A DNA stretch of 64,000 bases from CAVUAF01 sp963739375 (GCA_963739375.1 CAVUAF010000007.1:1-64000); one strand, 5' to 3'. Positions 42,714-52,130 are shown, numbered from the stretch's first letter. A program made the numbers and translations. The notes: a model not told the origin generated them from the sequence alone.

Positions 42714-44543
42714 TCACCGCGTCAGCATGATGAGCCCGCCGTTCTGTGGCGGCAGGCTGAGGAGGCGCGGCGTAATCGAGATGAGCAGTTCGTCCTCGTC
42801 GTGCTCCTTGTGTTCGCTGCTGAACAGCCGGCCGACGGTGGGCAAGCGTCCGAGGCCCGGCAGCCCGCTCAGGTTGCGCTGGTCGCTGCGCGTCAGCGAT
42901 CCCGCCACGAACCCCGCTTCGCCCTCCTTCAGCGTCATGCTGCCGTTGTAGGTGCGGGTCGCGATCACGGGCACGCCGTTGAACGCTTCCCCGGTCAAGG
43001 TCTTGATCTCGAGTTCCAGCTTGAGGGTGACGTCGCCATCGCCGTGGATGGCAGGCGTGGCCTTCACGTCGACCCCGAGGTTCTCGTAGTTAAACGACGG
43101 GAAGGGCGTCTGGAAGCTGTTGTTCTGGATGACCTGCGAGATGGCCGAGGTGTTGAAGATGGGGGCGAAGGTGGCGTTCAGGATGGGATACCGGCTGCCC
43201 ACCTGGAAGGTGGCGGGGGCGTTGTGCATGGCGCGCAGCATGAAATGCTCGAGCGTCCGCACCTCGCTGGAGTTGAACAGCGCGGACACCGTGGCCGGCG
43301 GGATCACCAGCCCCATGCGGGTGAGTCCGCCGCCGAAGGTCGCGAACGGGGTGTTGAAGATTGAGTTCTGCTGGTTCTGCAGCTGCCCCAGCAGCCCTTG
43401 CAGCGCCTGCGTGTTGGCCTGGTTGATGCCGCCGCTGGTAAAGAGCTGGTTGATGAGGTCCTGGGTGTTGCCTTGTCCCAGCGTCAGCGCGGCCGTGGTG
43501 GCGTTGAACATCTGGAACTGCAGCGGCAGGTTGACGCCCAGCTCGCGCAGCGCGGTGCGCGAGACCTCGTAGAAGCGCACGTCGAGCATGACCTGCGGCG
43601 GCCCCTGCTGCAATTGCTCCAGCCACTCGGCGGCGGCGTCCACGATGCGCCGCGGCGCCCGCACCGTGATGGCGTGCTGCTGCGGCGCCGGCGTCATGAA
43701 GCGCACGTCGAACAAGACGCGGAAGGCGCTCACGATGTCGTTCATTTCCTGCGTGCTGATGGTGTCGGAGAGGTAGAAGGTCTCCAGGATGAGGGGCTCG
43801 CGGTCGCGCCGCGCTTCGTTGGTGTCGGGGAAAACGTGCGCTGCGCGCGGCCCCTCGGGCACGACAAAGGTGTGCGTGGCGTGCTCCAGCGCCGCCAGCA
43901 CGGTCGCGAAGTCGGCATCGCCGATGTCGAAGCGCAGCGGCCGCGAGATCACCGCCGGGTCCAGCACCACGTCGATGCCGAAGGCCTTCAGCGTCTGGGT
44001 GACGACGCTCTGCGTGTCGCCGCGCAAATGAAGCTCGCGCGGCCCGGGTTGCGGTTGCAGGCGGACGGCGACGGATTCCGCGACCCGGCGCAGTGCCGCC
44101 GCCTCGGGCGCGGGCGGGACCACGGCCTGCAACTGCGATGCCGCAAAAGCGTTTTGCGGATCGAGAGCGAGCGCGGCGCGGAACTCCGCCTCCGCCTCGA
44201 TGTCGCGCCCCTGCTCGCGCGCCCGGTTGCCGCGCTGCACGTGGTCGAGTACCAGCGCCTGGCGCTCCAGCTCGCGCGCCGCCGCAAATTCCACGTTGCG
44301 CGGCACCAGGCCGGAAGCTTGCTGGAAGGCGTCGAGGGCCGCCTCGCGGTTGCCGTAAGAGTGCAGGCGCACGCCACGGCGGAAGAGGTCGCGCGCCAGC
44401 TTCATCTCGCCGGCGGCGACGCCGCAGTCGGTGCTGGCGGCGGTGAGGCAGGGTGGCGCCGGCGCGGCCGCTTTGTCAGCGCCCATGGCAGCCGCGGCCA
44501 CGAGCAACGTGGCGGCGATGAGCCGGCAGCGTCTCCCATCCAT
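42714..44543 (-). CDS. Secretin-family protein with TPR region (type II/IV-pilus-like)
   Basis: A 609-aa outer-membrane channel-type protein. The signal peptide (CRLIAATLLVAAAAMGADK) is followed by a TPR-like region at about 40-130 (KLARDLFRRGVRLHSYGNRE, AALDAFQQASGLVPRNVEF), secretin N-domains (ETFYLSDTISTQEMNDIVSA), and the secretin core (FQVGSRYPILNATFAPIF, TPAIHGDGDVTLKLELEIKT, FVAGSLTRSDQRNLSGLPGL, RLFSSEHKEHDEDELLISIT). GspD/PilQ relatives form multimeric pores for secretion or pili. No other secretion gene is adjacent, so the system cannot be named. The start is the Met that opens the signal peptide; the frame is open upstream into ymdB. Confidence 0.9.
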   Translation of the reverse strand: MDGRRCRLIAATLLVAAAAMGADKAAAPAPPCLTAASTDCGVAAGEMKLARDLFRRGVRLHSYGNREAALDAFQQASGLVPRNVEFAAARELERQALVLDHVQRGNRAREQGRDIEAEAEFRAALALDPQNAFAASQLQAVVPPAPEAAALRRVAESVAVRLQPQPGPRELHLRGDTQSVVTQTLKAFGIDVVLDPAVISRPLRFDIGDADFATVLAALEHATHTFVVPEGPRAAHVFPDTNEARRDREPLILETFYLSDTISTQEMNDIVSAFRVLFDVRFMTPAPQQHAITVRAPRRIVDAAAEWLEQLQQGPPQVMLDVRFYEVSRTALRELGVNLPLQFQMFNATTAALTLGQGNTQDLINQLFTSGGINQANTQALQGLLGQLQNQQNSIFNTPFATFGGGLTRMGLVIPPATVSALFNSSEVRTLEHFMLRAMHNAPATFQVGSRYPILNATFAPIFNTSAISQVIQNNSFQTPFPSFNYENLGVDVKATPAIHGDGDVTLKLELEIKTLTGEAFNGVPVIATRTYNGSMTLKEGEAGFVAGSLTRSDQRNLSGLPGLGRLPTVGRLFSSEHKEHDEDELLISITPRLLSLPPQNGGLIMLTR

Positions 44544-44596
44544 GCCATGAAGACGGCCAACCGCGCGAATCATTCCGCAATCCGGGCCTCGGCCGC

Positions 44597-45406
44597 TCAT
44601 GCTGGCGGCTCTTGGCGCAGCATGATGCGCTCGATGCGGCGGGCGCGGCCGGTCGCGGGATCGCATTCGACCACCACCGCGCACAGCCGCGGATCGCCCT
44701 TGGCCGGCTCCCAGCGCGACGGCATGTTGGTAAGGAAGCGCGCCAGTACCAGCTCCTTTTCCACGCCGATCACGCCGTCGTAAGGGCCGGTCATGCCGAC
44801 GTCGGTGATGTAGGCCGTGCCCTTGGGGAGCACCATCTCGTCCGCGGTGGGCACGTGGGTGTGGGTGCCCACGACGGCGGTGACGCGGCCGTCGAGGTAC
44901 CAGCCCATGGCGATCTTCTCCGACGTAGCCTCGGCGTGCATGTCGAGCAGGATGACCTTCGCCTGGATGCGCGCGAGCAGCGCGTCGGCCACGCGAAACG
45001 GGTCATCGTTGTTGGCCATGAAGACGCGCCCTTGCAGGTTGAGGACGGCAAACGGCACGCCGGCGCGGGTGGTGCCTTCGAAGACGCCCAGGCCGGGCGT
45101 GCCCGCGGGGTAATTGGCGGGGCGCAGCACCCGCCGCGGGTTTTCCTTGAAGCCGTTGCGGCCCAGCTGCAGCCACTCGATCAGCTCGCGCCGGTCCCAG
45201 ACGTGGTTGCCGGTGGTGAGCACCTCGATGCCGAGGTCGAACAGGTCGTCGGCGATTTGCGGCGTCAGGCCGAAGCCGGCGGCGGCGTTTTCGGCGTTGG
45301 CGATGACCAGGTCGATGCCGTGCTGCGCCATGAGCGGGCGCAGGTGCTCGTGCACCAGGGTGCGGCCGGGGCGGCCGAAGATGTCGCCAATGAAGAGGAT
45401 CCGCAT
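44597..45406 (-). CDS. YmdB-family metallophosphoesterase
   Basis: A 269-aa protein of the TIGR00282/YmdB family, whose Bacillus member hydrolyses 2',3'-cAMP and affects biofilm formation. Motifs: MRILFIGDIFGRPGRTLVHE (metal-binding Asp), VIANAENAAAGFGLTPQIAD (Asn, Glu), VLTTGNHVWDRRELIEWL (GNH), LLDMHAEATSEKIAMGWYLD and AVVGTHTHVPTADEMVLPKG (His pair). All metal ligands are present and length is typical. Start is MRILFIGD; six extra upstream residues are possible. Role in this organism is inferred only. Confidence 0.93.
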   Translation of the reverse strand: MRILFIGDIFGRPGRTLVHEHLRPLMAQHGIDLVIANAENAAAGFGLTPQIADDLFDLGIEVLTTGNHVWDRRELIEWLQLGRNGFKENPRRVLRPANYPAGTPGLGVFEGTTRAGVPFAVLNLQGRVFMANNDDPFRVADALLARIQAKVILLDMHAEATSEKIAMGWYLDGRVTAVVGTHTHVPTADEMVLPKGTAYITDVGMTGPYDGVIGVEKELVLARFLTNMPSRWEPAKGDPRLCAVVVECDPATGRARRIERIMLRQEPPA

Positions 45407-45457
45407 GCGTGCAGGCCTCTCCATCGTAGCAGGGAAGCGCGCGACGTGCGGGGGGCG

Positions 45458-47035
45458 CTACGGCGCCAGTTCGGCCGTGATCAGGAAATCGTAGTTGGCG
45501 CTGTGGCTGAGCTGCAGGTGGCTGACGCGCCGGTTGTGGATGAGGACATTGTCGAAATACCACAGATGGATGTAGGGCAGGTCCTCGTTGAGGATGACCT
45601 GCACCTCGCGGTAGAGGGCGCGGCGTTTTTCCTGGTCGAGCTCGCGGCGGCCGCGGTCGATGAGTTCATCCACGCGCGGGTTCGCGTAGAAGCCGCGATT
45701 GGCGCGCTTGGGGGCGAACGAAGCGGAGTGGAAGACGTGCTCGAAGATGTCGGGATCCTCGTTGCCGCCGATCCAGCGCAGCCCGGTGAAGAGCTGGAAG
45801 TTGCCTTTCACGATGTCCGCGTACCAGGTGGCAAACTCGTAGGTGTGGATGTCGAGCTGGATGCCGACTGCGCGCAACTGCTGCTGCATCACGGCGGCGA
45901 CCAGGCGGTTCGATTCCTCGGTCGAGGTCTTGAGCGCCAGGCGGAAGCGCACGCCGTTGCGCACGGGATAGCCCGCCGCGTCGAGCAGTTGCCGCGCCCG
46001 CGCCGGGTCGTACGGGTAGCGGCGCGCGTCCGGGTTGTAAGCCCAGTGCTGCGCCGGCAGCAGACTGTTGGCCGGCTCGCAGAGGTCGCGCCACAGGTAG
46101 TGCAGGATGGGAGCGCGATCGATGGCGTACGCCAGCGCCTGGCGGACCCGGACATCGCGCAGGATAGGATCGCGCAGGTTGGGCGCCAGGTAGGTGTAGA
46201 TCGTGCCCGGCGCGGTCTCCACGGCGAGCGACGGGTCGCCGCGCAGCGCCATCACCATGTCCGCCGTCAGCGCGTTGATGGCGACATCGGCGCTGCCCTT
46301 GCGCAGCTCCAGCGCGCGCGTGGTGGTGTCCGGGACCACGGTAAACACGACGCGCGCAACGCGCGGCGTGCGCGCCGGAAGCCAGTACTGCTCATTGCGC
46401 GCGATCACCACGTCCTTGTCCTGCTCCTGGCTGACGAAGCGAAAGGGGCCGGTGCCGAGGGGCGCGCGATAGAAGTTCTCGTCCGCGCCGTAGGGCACGA
46501 TGCCGATGGCGCCGTCCGAGAGGTTCCACAGCAAGGTGGCGTACGGCTCCTTCAGCCGCAGGATGACGGTGAAGTCGTCCGGGGTCTCGATCGCCTGGAT
46601 GAGGCGAAAGGTCGGAGTTTTCAGGCTGCGCAGCCTGCCGCTCATCAGCGAGTCCAGCGTCCACTTCACGTCGCGGGCAGTGAGCGCGCGGCCGTCGTGG
46701 AAGCGCACGCCGTGGCGCAGATGGAAGATGTAAGTCTGCGGGTCGGGAATTTCCCAGCGCTCGGCCAGCCACGGCTCCAGGTTGAAGTGCTCGTCGCGAT
46801 GCACCAGGGCATCGAAGAGCAGCTTGTCAATGCGCTCGGACTGCGCGTCCGTCCCCACGCGCGGATCGAGGTTCGTGGGACTCGCCTCGATGATCATGAC
46901 CAGGGTGTGGGGATCGGGCTTGCGCGCGCAGCCGAGCGTCAGTGCGAGGAGCAGCGACGTTACCAGGGCGACGCAACAATTGCCGAATTGCCGAACTGCC
47001 GAATTGCCGAACTGGGGGCGCCACTCGGCAATCAC
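45458..47035 (-). CDS. Peptide ABC-transporter substrate-binding lipoprotein (SBP family 5)
   Basis: A 525-aa extracytoplasmic solute-binding protein. A lipobox-like LLLALTLGCARKPDPHT implies a lipid-anchored N-terminal Cys. Family-5 segments include DPRVGTDAQSERIDKLLFDA, HGVRFHDGRALTARDVKWTL, GTGPFRFVSQEQDKDVVIAR, RDVRVRQALAYAIDRAPILH and YPYDPARARQLLDAAGYPVR. Relatives bind oligopeptides, including murein peptides. The only start is GTG at 47035, overlapping the anmK stop; the first 20 residues (WRPQFGNSAVRQFGN) are encoded by an octamer repeat. No permease or ATPase genes are nearby. Its place after nagZ-anmK suggests a role in murein peptide recovery. Confidence 0.88.
   Translation of the reverse strand: MIAEWRPQFGNSAVRQFGNCCVALVTSLLLALTLGCARKPDPHTLVMIIEASPTNLDPRVGTDAQSERIDKLLFDALVHRDEHFNLEPWLAERWEIPDPQTYIFHLRHGVRFHDGRALTARDVKWTLDSLMSGRLRSLKTPTFRLIQAIETPDDFTVILRLKEPYATLLWNLSDGAIGIVPYGADENFYRAPLGTGPFRFVSQEQDKDVVIARNEQYWLPARTPRVARVVFTVVPDTTTRALELRKGSADVAINALTADMVMALRGDPSLAVETAPGTIYTYLAPNLRDPILRDVRVRQALAYAIDRAPILHYLWRDLCEPANSLLPAQHWAYNPDARRYPYDPARARQLLDAAGYPVRNGVRFRLALKTSTEESNRLVAAVMQQQLRAVGIQLDIHTYEFATWYADIVKGNFQLFTGLRWIGGNEDPDIFEHVFHSASFAPKRANRGFYANPRVDELIDRGRRELDQEKRRALYREVQVILNEDLPYIHLWYFDNVLIHNRRVSHLQLSHSANYDFLITAELAP
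46977..47014. repeat. AATTGCCG/AACTGCCG octamer tract, read in frame
   Basis: AATTGCCG, AATTGCCG, AACTGCCG, AATTGCCG, AACTGGG with period 8. It lies inside the N-terminal coding part of the substrate-binding protein. The same tract, in the same orientation, occurs at 49323-49361. Confidence 0.88.
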
Positions 47036-48186
47036 GGATACGCCACCTTGCCCAGCACCACCGGGCGCGCGGCGCCGGTCGCGGACGGAAGGTTCGACGG
47101 CTGGCGATGCCACGTCTGGTAGGCGAGCACGGCGAAGGCCGCGGCTTCTTTGGCCGCCGAGGGCAAACCAAAATCGTCGCTGCGCCGGATGGTGAGCCCC
47201 AGGGGCTCGAGTTCTGCCGCCAGCATGCGCAGCAGCGTGGGGTTTTCGGCGCCGCCGCCAGAGACGATGAAGTCGTGCCAGCGGCGATCGTTTTCTTGGA
47301 CGAAAACGAACCGCCGCACCGCCTCGCCGATGCTGTGGGCGGTGAGCGCGGTCGCGGTCGCGACCACATCTTCCCTGGGTGCGCGCCCGGCGCGGCGCAG
47401 GAACGCGGTGACAAACTCGCGCCCGAACTCTTCGCGCCCGGCAGTACGCGGTGGCGGCCGCCGGAAAAACCGATGCCGCATCGCCCACGCCAGCAGCGAA
47501 TCGAGGACCTGGCCGCGTGCGGCCACGCGCCCGTCGCGGTCGTAGCGGCGGCCGAAAAGCTGCTCCATCGCTTGGTCTATGACCATGTTGCCTGGCCCGG
47601 TGTCGAAGGCGATGACCTCGGCCGGGGCAGCGTGCGGCGGGATCGCCGTCAGGTTGCCGATGCCGCCGAGGTTCTGCACGATGCGCCCGCGCCGCGCATG
47701 GCGGAAGAGCAGGTAGTCGAGGAAGGGGACCAGGGGCGCACCCTTGCCGCCGGCGGCAAGGTCGGCCACGCGGAAATCGCCGACCACGGGGACGCCGAGG
47801 CGCGCGGCCAGCACTGCCGCCTCGCCGGTCTGCCAGGTGGCGCTGATGCGCCGCCCGAGAAAAGACGCGCGCTCGCCCTGGTGGTAAATCGTCTGACCGT
47901 GGCACCCGACCAGCTCCAGCTTGGCGACGCGGGCACGCCGTGCGGCCTTGGCCACCGCTTCCGCGTACAGCTCACCCAGGAGGAAGTTGAGGCGGCCCAG
48001 GTCGGCCACGCTGGCGGCGCACGCATTCATTGCCGCCAGGATGGCGCGGCGGACGGGCGGCGGAAAAGGGAACTCCTGGTGCGCCCGCAGGCGGAAGCGC
48101 GTGCGCACGCCGCGCCCGCGCACGTCGAGCAGCGCGACGTTGATGCCGTCCGCCGAGGTGCCGCTCATCACGCCTGCTACCAGCAT
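47032..48186 (-). CDS. anmK: Anhydro-N-acetylmuramic acid kinase
   Basis: AnmK phosphorylates and hydrolyses 1,6-anhydroMurNAc to MurNAc-6-phosphate during cell-wall recycling. The 384-aa product starts MLVAGVMSGTSADGINVALL (the family P-loop-like signature) and contains LELVGCHGQTIYHQGERASF, IVQNLGGIGNLTAIPP and VIAFDTGPGNMVIDQAM, then FIVSGGGAENPTLLRMLAAE. Length and motifs are normal. It is downstream of nagZ (13-bp gap, with a short heptamer) and coupled to the substrate-binding protein gene, giving a murein-recycling cluster. Confidence 0.96.
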   Translation of the reverse strand: MLVAGVMSGTSADGINVALLDVRGRGVRTRFRLRAHQEFPFPPPVRRAILAAMNACAASVADLGRLNFLLGELYAEAVAKAARRARVAKLELVGCHGQTIYHQGERASFLGRRISATWQTGEAAVLAARLGVPVVGDFRVADLAAGGKGAPLVPFLDYLLFRHARRGRIVQNLGGIGNLTAIPPHAAPAEVIAFDTGPGNMVIDQAMEQLFGRRYDRDGRVAARGQVLDSLLAWAMRHRFFRRPPPRTAGREEFGREFVTAFLRRAGRAPREDVVATATALTAHSIGEAVRRFVFVQENDRRWHDFIVSGGGAENPTLLRMLAAELEPLGLTIRRSDDFGLPSAAKEAAAFAVLAYQTWHRQPSNLPSATGAARPVVLGKVAYP

Positions 48187-48194
48187 GGTCGACC

Positions 48195-48214
48195 AGGAAC
48201 TAGAAACTAGAAAC
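48195..48214. repeat. AACTAGA heptamer tract at the nagZ stop
   Basis: AGGAACTAGAAACTAGAAAC gives period-7 AACTAGA units. On the minus strand it encodes the nagZ C-terminus and its TAG stop. Confidence 0.6.
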
Positions 48215-49294
48215 GTTCTGGTGCACTTCCTCACGAAACCGGAGGACCGCGTCGCGCAGCTTGCCAACCGAACGCGCGTTCGGTGCGGGAGCGTGTCCCC
48301 GCAGTTCCGGCCTGCGCTTCTTCGCGGCCCGCACACGGCGCGCCCGTTCCCCCACCAGCTGTGCGAATCTCCGGTCGCGCTCGGCCGCGCGCAGCACCGC
48401 TTCGTAGGTGCGCCAGACCTGCTCTTCGCTGTGGCAGACGAGAAACATGTCGGCGCCGGCGCGCAGGGTGGCGATAGCAGCGTCGCCGATGCCCGCCGCC
48501 GCCAGCACCCCGCCCATCTCCAAATCGTCGGCGAGAATGATTCCCCCGTAGCCGATCTTCTTGCGCAGGATGTCGGTCATCCACTTCGCCGAGAGCGACG
48601 CCGGCAGCGGGTCGCGCGTGACCTCGGGATAATTCGCGTGCGCCACCATCACGAACGGCAGCTCGCGGCGCAGCGCGCGATATGGCGCCAGGTCCTCGTC
48701 CCACATGGCGGCCAATGATTTCCGCACCGCAGGCAGCTCGTGGTGGGTATCGAGCGCCGCCTCGCCCAGGCCGGGGAAATGTTTGCCGCACCCGAGCACA
48801 CGCGCCGCCGCCAAGCCACGCAGGAATTCGCGCGCGTAGAGGACGGTGAGGGCCGGGTCGGCGGAGACGACCCGCGAGGCCAGCACCGACGCGGAGGCGG
48901 GGAAGGCCAAATCGAAGACGGGCGCGAAGTCGGTATTGAAGCCGAGGGCGCGCACTTCGTCGCCGATGATGCGGCCGTGGCGGCGGAAGAGCCGGCGTGA
49001 ACCGGTGGCGAAGACCTCGGCGGCGGCGGGCGCGTGCGCCACCACGTCGCGCAGCCGGTCCACCGTGCCGCCTTCGAGGTCCACGCAGAGGAACATTGGT
49101 TCAGCTATGGCGGCGCGGCACTCGCGCAGAAGCTCCCAAGTGGAGCGCGCGCCGGTGATGTTGCGCGCAAACAAGATGACCCCGCCCGGCTGGATGGCAC
49201 GTAACACGACCCGCAGCGCCGGCGTCATCTCGGCGCCGGTGAAGCCCATGATGATCAGTTGCCCGGCCGCTGCGCGAAGCTCAGTCCCGGTCAT
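48200..49294 (-). CDS. nagZ: Beta-N-acetylhexosaminidase (glycoside hydrolase family 3)
   Basis: A 364-aa GH3 enzyme that removes GlcNAc from anhydro-muropeptides. Motifs: LIIMGFTGAEMTPAL, PMFLCVDLEGGTVDRLRDVV (substrate-binding), GFNTDFAPVFDLAFPASASV, CGKHFPGLGEAALDTHHELP (the KHFPGxG..DxHxxLP signature with acid/base His), MVAHANYPEVTRDPLPASLS and ILADDLEMGGVLAA with the nucleophile Asp in the DDLEM motif. The last residues NVSSF and the stop are encoded within a TTTCTAG heptamer tract. It forms an operon with anmK. Confidence 0.94.
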   Translation of the reverse strand: MTGTELRAAAGQLIIMGFTGAEMTPALRVVLRAIQPGGVILFARNITGARSTWELLRECRAAIAEPMFLCVDLEGGTVDRLRDVVAHAPAAAEVFATGSRRLFRRHGRIIGDEVRALGFNTDFAPVFDLAFPASASVLASRVVSADPALTVLYAREFLRGLAAARVLGCGKHFPGLGEAALDTHHELPAVRKSLAAMWDEDLAPYRALRRELPFVMVAHANYPEVTRDPLPASLSAKWMTDILRKKIGYGGIILADDLEMGGVLAAAGIGDAAIATLRAGADMFLVCHSEEQVWRTYEAVLRAAERDRRFAQLVGERARRVRAAKKRRPELRGHAPAPNARSVGKLRDAVLRFREEVHQNVSSF

Positions 49295-49322
49295 GGTGTA
49301 GTGATTGTACTGGGAGCGACGC

Positions 49323-49361
49323 GATTGCCGAATTGCCGAACTGCGGAACTGCCGAACTGGG
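49323..49361. repeat. AATTGCCG/AACTGCGG octamer tract between nagZ and mutS
   Basis: ATTGCCGA, ATTGCCGA, ACTGCGGA, ACTGCCGA, ACTGGGA with period 8 fill the gap between the nagZ start and mutS stop. It is a direct repeat of the tract at 46977-47014. Confidence 0.88.
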
Positions 49362-49364
49362 AAG

Positions 49365-52130
49365 CTACTCCAGCTGCCGCTTGAGTTCCGCCAGCAGGTT
49401 CATGGCGTCCAGCGGGGTGAGCCGGTTGAGGTCGGCGGCGCGCAGCGCGTCCACGATCTTCTGCGAGAGCGGCGTGAACATGGTGAGCTGCACCGAGAGC
49501 GGCTCCGCCTCCGGCGTCCCGCTTTCCAGCTGTGCGGTCAGGCGCCGCTCCGCCGATTCGTGCTCCACCAGCACTTCGCGCGCGCGATGGATGACGTCCG
49601 CCGGCAGCCCCGCCAGCTTTGCCACCTCGATTCCGTAGCTGCGGTCGGCCGCCCCCGGCTCCACCTTGCGCAGAAAAATGACACTCCCGCCGCTCTCCTT
49701 CACGCTCACCCGGTAATTCTTCACGCCGCTGAGGCGTTCGGCGAGCTCGGTGAGCTCGTGGTAGTGGGTGGCGAAGAGCGTGCGCGCCCGCGTGCGCGCG
49801 TGCAGGTACTCGATGCACGCCCAGGCGATGGCCAGGCCGTCGTAAGTGGCGGTGCCGCGCCCAATCTCGTCGAGCAAGACGAGTGAACGCGGCGTGGCGG
49901 TGTTGAGGATGCTCGCGGTCTCGGTCATCTCGACCATGAACGTGGAGCGGCCGCGCGCCAGGTTGTCGCTGGCGCCGATGCGGGTGAAGATGCGGTCCAC
50001 CACCGAAAGCCGCGCGGAGCGCGCCGGAACAAACGACCCCATCTGCGCCAGGATGGCGATGAGCGCCGCCTGCCGCAGGTAGGTGGACTTGCCGCCCATG
50101 TTCGGGCCGGTGAGGATGACGATGGCGTGCGTGGTCGAGTTGAGGAAAAGGTCGTTGGGAACAAAGCGCTCGGTGCCGCCCGCCAGCTCCTGTTGTTCGA
50201 CGACGGGATGCCGGCCATCTTTTATTTCGATGACGGCATCGTCGGTGGTCGCGTCGCCGGCCGCCGGTGGGCGGGCGCCGGCTGACGCGGGCGAGTCGCC
50301 CGCGTCCACCCAGTTGCCGGCGACCAATTCCGGGCGGCAATAGTTGCGGGTGGCGGCGAGGTGCGCCAGCGACGCCAACACGTCCACCTCGGCGAGCGCC
50401 AGGCTGGTCTGGCGCAGGCGGCGCGCCTCGGCGGCGATGGCCGCGCGCAGCTCGGCGAAGAGGCGCCGCTCCAGCTCCAGCATCTTCTCCTGGGCGTCGA
50501 GGATTTTGCTCTCGTACTCCTTCAGCTCGGGCGTAGTGAAGCGCTCGGCGTTGACCAGGGTCTGCTTGCGCTCGTAGTCCGCCGGCGCCAGGTGCAGGTT
50601 CGGCTTGGTGACCTCGATGTAGTAGCCGAAGATGCTGTTGAACCTCACCTTGAGCGAGCCGATGCCGGTGCGGCGGCGCTCGCGCTCTTCGATCCCGGCA
50701 ACATACTGCTTGGAATTGCGGCTGAGCGAGCGCAGCTCGTCGAGCGCCGCGTCCGCGCCGGAGCGGATCACCCCGCCGTCGTTGAAGGTGAGGGGCGGCT
50801 CGGCAGCCAGCGTGCTCTCGATGCGCGTGCGCAGGTCAGCGAGATCGTCGAGCGCGGCGTGCAGCGCCGCCAGCCGGACCGCGCTGAGTTTCCCGAGACC
50901 CGCGCGTACCGCGGGAATCCGCCCCAGCGACGCCGCCAGCGCCAGCACGTCGCGCGGGTTGGCGGTCTCCAGCGTCACCCGGCTGAGCAGCCGCTCCAGG
51001 TCGAGGATGCCGTTGAGCGAGCGGCGCAGTTCTTCGCGCGCCAGCAGGTTCTGCGCCAGCGCCGCCACCGCATCGAGCCGCCGGTTGATCTCGCCGACGT
51101 CCACCGACGGGCGCAACATCCACGCCCGCAGCAGGCGCTTGCCCATCGGGGTGTGGGTGGCGTCGAGGGAGCGGAAGAGCGTGACGCCCTCATCGCTGCC
51201 GGCGAACAGCGGCTCCACCAGTTCCAGGTTGCGGACGGTGACCGCGTCGAGCACCAGGCAGTCTTGCCGCTCGTAGAAGCCGATGCGGTCCACGTGCTCC
51301 AGGGCGCCGCGCTGGGTGCTGCGCACGTAATGCAGGATGGCGCCCGCCGCCGTGGCCGCCGCGGCGCGGCCCGCCAGCCCGAAGCCCTCCAGCGACAGCA
51401 CCCCCAGCTGGTTCTCGAGCAGCGGCAGGGCGTAGTCGGGCGAGAAGACCCAGTCTTCCAGCGGCGTGTTCGCCCACGCCGGCGCGCCGCCCGCGCCCAG
51501 CGCGGGTGACGTGCGCTCGAACAGCGGCAGGGAAGAGCCGAACAGGACCTCGCGCGGGCGGAGCTGCTGCAGTTCTTCGGCGATGCGGCGCTCGGCGCCG
51601 TCGCCGCGAAACTCGGTGGCGCGGAACTCGCCGGTAGACAGGTCGAGGGCGGCAAACCCCACTGCTGCGCCCACCCGCGCCACCGCGCCCAGGAAATTGT
51701 TCTCCTCTGAGGGCAGCGCAATCGCCGCCGTCCCGGGAGTGACGACGCGCGTGACCTCCCGCCGCACCAGCGTCTTGGCCAGCCTGGGGTCCTCCATCTG
51801 CTCGCAGATCGCGACCTTGAAGCCCTTGCGGATCAGCTTGGCGATGTAGCCTTCCACGCTGTGGTACGGCACCCCACACATGGGCACCGCGGCGCCCTTT
51901 TCCTTGTTGCGCGAGGTGAGGGTGATTTGCAGCTCGCGCGCCGCCACCACCGCGTCCTCGAAGAACAGCTCGTAGAAGTCTCCCAGGCGGAAGAAGAGCA
52001 GCGCCTGCGGGTGCTGTTTCTTAATGGCGCCGTACTGGCGCATGAGCGGCGTGCCGAAGTCGGCCTCGGGCGCCGGAGAATGGGCGGCGCCGGCATCGTT
52101 CGCGGAGGAGGCCTTGGTGGGATCGGTCAT
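49365..52130 (-). CDS. mutS: DNA mismatch repair protein MutS
   Basis: A 921-aa MutS1. The N-terminal mismatch-binding domain has TPLMRQYGAIKKQHPQALLF and FRLGDFYELFFEDAVVAARE, including the Phe-x-Glu (FYE) wedge. The clamp and lever regions follow, then the ATPase domain with Walker A ILTGPNMGGKSTYLRQAALI, VDRIFTRIGASDNLARGRST and SLVLLDEIGRGTATYDGLAI (Walker B). The C-terminal helix-turn-helix region ends LNLLAELKRQLE. A proline/alanine-rich insertion (SPASAGARPPAAGDATTDD) near residue 620 precedes the ATPase domain. Confidence 0.97.
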   Translation of the reverse strand: MTDPTKASSANDAGAAHSPAPEADFGTPLMRQYGAIKKQHPQALLFFRLGDFYELFFEDAVVAARELQITLTSRNKEKGAAVPMCGVPYHSVEGYIAKLIRKGFKVAICEQMEDPRLAKTLVRREVTRVVTPGTAAIALPSEENNFLGAVARVGAAVGFAALDLSTGEFRATEFRGDGAERRIAEELQQLRPREVLFGSSLPLFERTSPALGAGGAPAWANTPLEDWVFSPDYALPLLENQLGVLSLEGFGLAGRAAAATAAGAILHYVRSTQRGALEHVDRIGFYERQDCLVLDAVTVRNLELVEPLFAGSDEGVTLFRSLDATHTPMGKRLLRAWMLRPSVDVGEINRRLDAVAALAQNLLAREELRRSLNGILDLERLLSRVTLETANPRDVLALAASLGRIPAVRAGLGKLSAVRLAALHAALDDLADLRTRIESTLAAEPPLTFNDGGVIRSGADAALDELRSLSRNSKQYVAGIEERERRRTGIGSLKVRFNSIFGYYIEVTKPNLHLAPADYERKQTLVNAERFTTPELKEYESKILDAQEKMLELERRLFAELRAAIAAEARRLRQTSLALAEVDVLASLAHLAATRNYCRPELVAGNWVDAGDSPASAGARPPAAGDATTDDAVIEIKDGRHPVVEQQELAGGTERFVPNDLFLNSTTHAIVILTGPNMGGKSTYLRQAALIAILAQMGSFVPARSARLSVVDRIFTRIGASDNLARGRSTFMVEMTETASILNTATPRSLVLLDEIGRGTATYDGLAIAWACIEYLHARTRARTLFATHYHELTELAERLSGVKNYRVSVKESGGSVIFLRKVEPGAADRSYGIEVAKLAGLPADVIHRAREVLVEHESAERRLTAQLESGTPEAEPLSVQLTMFTPLSQKIVDALRAADLNRLTPLDAMNLLAELKRQLE

